Positions 5,959-8,607 of a stretch of 8,607 nucleotides of DNA are shown here, piece after piece (position 1 is the first letter of the stretch; each line of letters begins with the position of its first letter). A program made the position numbers and the translations under genes. This stretch comes from Pseudomonadota bacterium (lineage in GTDB: Bacteria > Pseudomonadota > Alphaproteobacteria > Rhizobiales > Xanthobacteraceae): NCBI GenBank assembly GCA_023432885.1, contig JAEZEU010000059.1:1-8607 (forward strand). The letters are read 5' to 3'. The notes under the pieces are model-generated. The model saw nothing but the letters and a program-made list of their open reading frames with translations. It searched no databases and was not told the origin of the DNA.

Positions 5959-7548
5959 ATGGCACGTGGATTGACGACCGCGCGATCCGGCAACGCGAAG
6001 CGGCGCTCTGCAACTGCCGCTATTGCGGCCCTCGCGGCGATGGCCGCACTGGCTGCGCCGACCACCGGCGCCACGGCGCGGCAGCGGCCCGCCTCTCCAA
6101 CTGAATCGACGGCGCCGCGCGAGGCGGGCGAGCCGATCATGGCGATCGTGTCGATCAAGACCCAGCACGTCACTTTCTACGACGCCGACGGCTGGATCCT
6201 GCGCGCGCCGGTGTCGACCGGCACCACGGGACGCGAGACGCCGGCCGGCGTGTTCGCCGTTGTCGAGAAAGACAAGGACCACCGCTCGACCATGTATGAC
6301 GATGCCGAGATGCCGAACATGCAGCGCATCACCTGGAACGGGATTGCGCTGCACGGCGGGCCTCTGCCGGGCTATGCGGCCTCGCACGGTTGCGTGCGCA
6401 TGCCGTTCGGCTTCGCGGAGAAGCTGTTCGACAAGACGCGGATCGGGATGCGCGTGATCATCTCGCCGCACGACGCGGCCCCGGTCGAATTTTCTCACCC
6501 GGCGCTGTTCGTGCCGAATGCGGAGACCATCGCGGCGGCACCGGCGCGCGCCGAGACGCTGGCCCGCGAGGCCGCGGACGCCGCAAGGGCGGCCGACGAA
6601 GCGAAGAAGGCAGCCTCAACAGCGGCGCGCGAGACAGCATCGCTCGCCGCGTCGCTGCGCAAGCTGGAAGGCTTGAAGAAGAGCGCGGATGCCGAATTCG
6701 CCTTGGCCGACAAGGCGCTCGCCGCCGCCAAGACGGACCAGGCCAGGACGCGGGCCGAAGACCGCAAGCAAAAGGCGGTGCTCAAGGCCGAGGAAGCGGC
6801 GAAGCAACTCGATGCCGCCAAGGCCGAGGCGAGTTCGAAGCCTGATCCCGCCGCCCTCAAGGCCGCCGCCAAAGACGCCGAGACCAAAAAGGCGGCCGCT
6901 GCCAAGGCGGCAACCGAGGCGAAGCTCGCGCTCGAACCCGTCTCGGTCTACATCAGCCGCGCGACGCAAAAACTGTACGTGCGGCGCAATACCCATAAGC
7001 CGGCGCCGGACGGCGGCGGCGAGGTGTTCGATACCTCCATCGAAGTTCCGATCAAGATCCGCGATCCCGGCAAGCCGATGGGCACGCATGTGTTCACGGC
7101 AATGGCGAGCAATGGCGCGGGCCTGCGCTGGAGCGCGGTCACGATCGACAACGGAGACGATGCGAGAAACGCGTTCGATCGCATCACCATCCCCCAGGAT
7201 GTGCTCGATCGCATCGCGCCGACCGCATTGCCGCGATCCTCGATCGTCATCTCGGACGAACCGCTCAGCAAGGAAACCAACTATCGCACCGAGTTCGTAG
7301 CTGTCCTGAGCAACCAGCCACAGGGCGGCTTCATCACGCGCAAGCCTTCCGTCGAGGTTTACGCTGAGGACTCCAGCGGCTGGGGCGACAACGGCTTCGG
7401 GTTCTTCTACAATCCCAATGTGAATCGCCAAGCCGGCAATACGCGTCAGCGCGGCGGCGGCCAGTATTACTATCAGCCGCAACAGCCTGGCTACCAGCCG
7501 CAACCCGGCTATCAGCAGCGGCCGTTCTTTCCCCAACCGGGCTGGTGA
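5959..7548 (+). CDS. Exported L,D-transpeptidase (YkuD) with second degenerate YkuD-like domain
   Basis: The product is 529 residues. Residues 1-40 are a long signal peptide (KRR, then an Ala-rich core). Residues about 60-170 form a YkuD domain with the catalytic motif ALHGGPLPGYAASHGCVRMP (130-149): His132, His143, Cys145 and Arg147. Such enzymes make 3-3 peptidoglycan crosslinks or attach proteins to the wall, in the periplasm. Residues about 190-325 are an Ala/Lys/Glu-rich helix, probably a coiled coil. Residues about 328-450 (VSVYISRATQKLYVRR, GKPMGTHVFTAM, SSIVISDEPLSKET) repeat the strand pattern of a YkuD domain, but SDEPLSKET stands where SHGCxR should be, so it is probably inactive and may bind substrate. 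The tail (500-529) is Tyr/Gln/Pro-rich with YQPQ repeats. The first domain is certain; the second is inference. Confidence 0.92.
   Translation: MARGLTTARSGNAKRRSATAAIAALAAMAALAAPTTGATARQRPASPTESTAPREAGEPIMAIVSIKTQHVTFYDADGWILRAPVSTGTTGRETPAGVFAVVEKDKDHRSTMYDDAEMPNMQRITWNGIALHGGPLPGYAASHGCVRMPFGFAEKLFDKTRIGMRVIISPHDAAPVEFSHPALFVPNAETIAAAPARAETLAREAADAARAADEAKKAASTAARETASLAASLRKLEGLKKSADAEFALADKALAAAKTDQARTRAEDRKQKAVLKAEEAAKQLDAAKAEASSKPDPAALKAAAKDAETKKAAAAKAATEAKLALEPVSVYISRATQKLYVRRNTHKPAPDGGGEVFDTSIEVPIKIRDPGKPMGTHVFTAMASNGAGLRWSAVTIDNGDDARNAFDRITIPQDVLDRIAPTALPRSSIVISDEPLSKETNYRTEFVAVLSNQPQGGFITRKPSVEVYAEDSSGWGDNGFGFFYNPNVNRQAGNTRQRGGGQYYYQPQQPGYQPQPGYQQRPFFPQPGW
7471..7515 (+). repeat. Short imperfect tandem repeat coding the YQPQ tail
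   Basis: Two imperfect units (21 bases at 7471-7491, 18 bases at 7492-7509) and a partial third encode YQPQQPG, YQPQPG and YQQ at the end of the L,D-transpeptidase. The units differ by one codon, consistent with slippage. Such tails often vary in length between relatives. Confidence 0.55.
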
Positions 7549-7701
7549 TTGCGCAACCTGATCAGATAAAACGCGTCAGCATGCTCGCGCAGCGCCGGCG
7601 CATGCCAAAAGTGATGGTTCGGACGCCCAATCGGCGCTTGTCCTTTGCCGGGAACGCAGGCAGAACATTTCTCAACCGACCCTATCCGGAGCTTGAGAAC
7701 C
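7549..7701. other. Spacer between L,D-transpeptidase and AAA+ ATPase genes
   Basis: This 153-base gap should contain the ATPase promoter or a read-through leader. It has two GCATGC palindromes (7580-7585 and 7611-7616) and CTGATCAG at 7559-7566, but no clear terminator or promoter boxes. Confidence 0.3.
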
Positions 7702-8607
7702 GTGGCTGAAAACCGGCCTGCCGCCTCGATCGAGGCCGTCGAGAGCGGCCTTGCCGCGCAGGGCTATATCGCGAGCCGGCAGATCGCGACCGCGGTCTAC
7801 CTCGCACAGCAGATCGAAAAGCCGATCCTGGTCGAAGGCCCCGCGGGCGTCGGCAAGACCGAGCTTGCCAAGGCGATCGCGCATTGGCGCGGGCAGAAGC
7901 TGATCCGCCTGCAGTGCTATGAGGGCCTCGACGAGGCCAAGGCGCTGTATGAGTGGAAATACGCCAAGCAGCTGCTCTACACCCAGATCCTGAAGGACAA
8001 GCTCGGCGAGGTGCTGGGCGGGGCCGAGACGCTCCATGCGGCGCTGGGTCAGCTGCATGATTTCGGCGACGTGTTCTTCTCCAAGGAATTCGTCGAGCCA
8101 CGGCCGCTGCTGCAGGCGCTGGAGCAACCGGACGGCTGCGTGCTCCTGATCGACGAGATCGACAAATCCGACGCCGAATTCGAGTCGCTGCTGCTCGAAA
8201 TCCTCAGTGATTTCCAGGTCACCATTCCCGAGCTGGGCACAGTGTCGGCGGTGGCGCCGCCTACCGTGATCCTCACCTCCAACAGCGAGCGCGACCTTGG
8301 CGATGCTTTGAAGCGGCGCTGCCTGCATCTGCATATCGGCTTTCCCGAGCAGAGGCTCGAGGAGCGCATCGTCGAGAGCCGCGTGCCCGGCATCTCGCAG
8401 ACGCTGCGTCGGCAGATGGTCGCCTTCATCCACGAGATCCGCACACTGGATTTGAAGAAACTGCCGTCCGTGAGCGAGACCATCGACTGGGCGCGCGTGC
8501 TGGTGCTGTTGCAGGCCGGCGAACTCGACCACGAGATTGTCAAGGACACGCTCAACGTGCTCCTGAAATACGAGAGCGACATCGAGGCGGCGCTGCCGCA
8601 GGTCTCG
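7702..8607 (+). CDS. MoxR/CoxD-type AAA+ ATPase, 3' end beyond window
   Basis: 302 codons are visible and the frame is open to the window edge. The start is GTG, with GGAG ten bases upstream; an in-frame TTG at 7693 is too close to that site. The Walker A motif is GPAGVGKT (46-53), Walker B is VLLIDEID (147-154), sensor 1 is LTSNS (191-195), and the arginine pair after DALK (205-206) fits the arginine finger. The long insert between Walker A and B (YEGLDEAKALYEWKYAKQLL) is typical of MoxR ATPases related to CoxD of carbon monoxide dehydrogenase clusters. These cytoplasmic chaperone-like ATPases work with a VWA-domain partner in metalloenzyme maturation, often encoded next; that gene would lie outside the window. 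From memory of the family, only a short C-terminal piece is missing. Confidence 0.93.
   Translation, partial: MAENRPAASIEAVESGLAAQGYIASRQIATAVYLAQQIEKPILVEGPAGVGKTELAKAIAHWRGQKLIRLQCYEGLDEAKALYEWKYAKQLLYTQILKDKLGEVLGGAETLHAALGQLHDFGDVFFSKEFVEPRPLLQALEQPDGCVLLIDEIDKSDAEFESLLLEILSDFQVTIPELGTVSAVAPPTVILTSNSERDLGDALKRRCLHLHIGFPEQRLEERIVESRVPGISQTLRRQMVAFIHEIRTLDLKKLPSVSETIDWARVLVLLQAGELDHEIVKDTLNVLLKYESDIEAALPQVS

Noticed and set aside
5599..6498. 299-codon minus-strand frame across the divergent region
   Set aside because: It overlaps two supported genes and the intergenic region, is extremely rich in Arg and has no ribosome site.
6616..7536. 306-codon open frame on the minus strand
   Set aside because: It lies wholly antisense to the L,D-transpeptidase gene, whose domains and motifs are clear. 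Long antisense frames are expected in GC-rich DNA, and its product is Arg/Leu/Gly-rich without motifs.
7581..7709. 42-codon open frame before the AAA+ ATPase
   Set aside because: It has no ribosome site, is Arg-rich and would overlap the ATPase start; chance is more likely.
7672..8532. 286-codon open frame on the minus strand
   Set aside because: It is antisense to the AAA+ ATPase, which has Walker A, Walker B and sensor motifs in the plus frame.

Overview
The window looks like chromosomal DNA of an alphaproteobacterium of the Bradyrhizobium/Nitrobacteraceae type. The evidence is high GC, GC-rich third positions, many small secreted hypothetical proteins, and a MoxR/CoxD-type ATPase and a two-part L,D-transpeptidase that resemble proteins I remember from that group. 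No database search was possible, so the taxonomy is inference. I see no rRNA, tRNA, CRISPR array, intact insertion sequence or phage gene.

Layout. (1) 3-173 (+) is the 3' end of a HAD-family hydrolase. (2) 174-486 is a gene-free stretch with hairpins, possibly a dispersed intergenic repeat. (3) 487-3146 holds three minus-strand genes: a secreted Arg/Asp/Met-rich protein, a small exported protein with a ClpP-like Ser/His arrangement, and a MocR-type regulator (GntR winged helix fused to an aminotransferase-fold domain). (4) Divergent from the regulator is a plus-strand cluster: exported cupin, AhpD/carboxymuconolactone-decarboxylase-like protein with a CxxC motif, and an HD-domain hydrolase resembling cyanamide hydratase. 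A possible 41-residue ORF overlaps the end of the HD gene. (5) 5038-5280 (+) encodes a small secreted protein and 5316-5657 (-) an unrecognised 113-residue cytoplasmic protein, arranged convergently. (6) 5959-7548 (+) encodes a 529-residue exported L,D-transpeptidase: catalytic YkuD domain, long Ala/Lys-rich helix, a second YkuD-like domain without the catalytic cysteine, and a Tyr/Gln/Pro tail. (7) 7702-8607 (+) is a MoxR/CoxD-type AAA+ ATPase with a GTG start, cut by the window edge.

How the genes may work together. The best candidate for a functional unit is the regulator plus the divergent cupin-AhpD-HD cluster. The 89-bp gap between them has an ACCAAG direct repeat and a GGTGCT/AGCACC inverted repeat, a plausible operator. 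A PLP-dependent regulator controlling a peroxidase/decarboxylase-like enzyme and an HD hydrolase suggests response to a small reactive or nitrogenous compound. That substrate is inferred, not shown. The other genes look like independent envelope and housekeeping functions.
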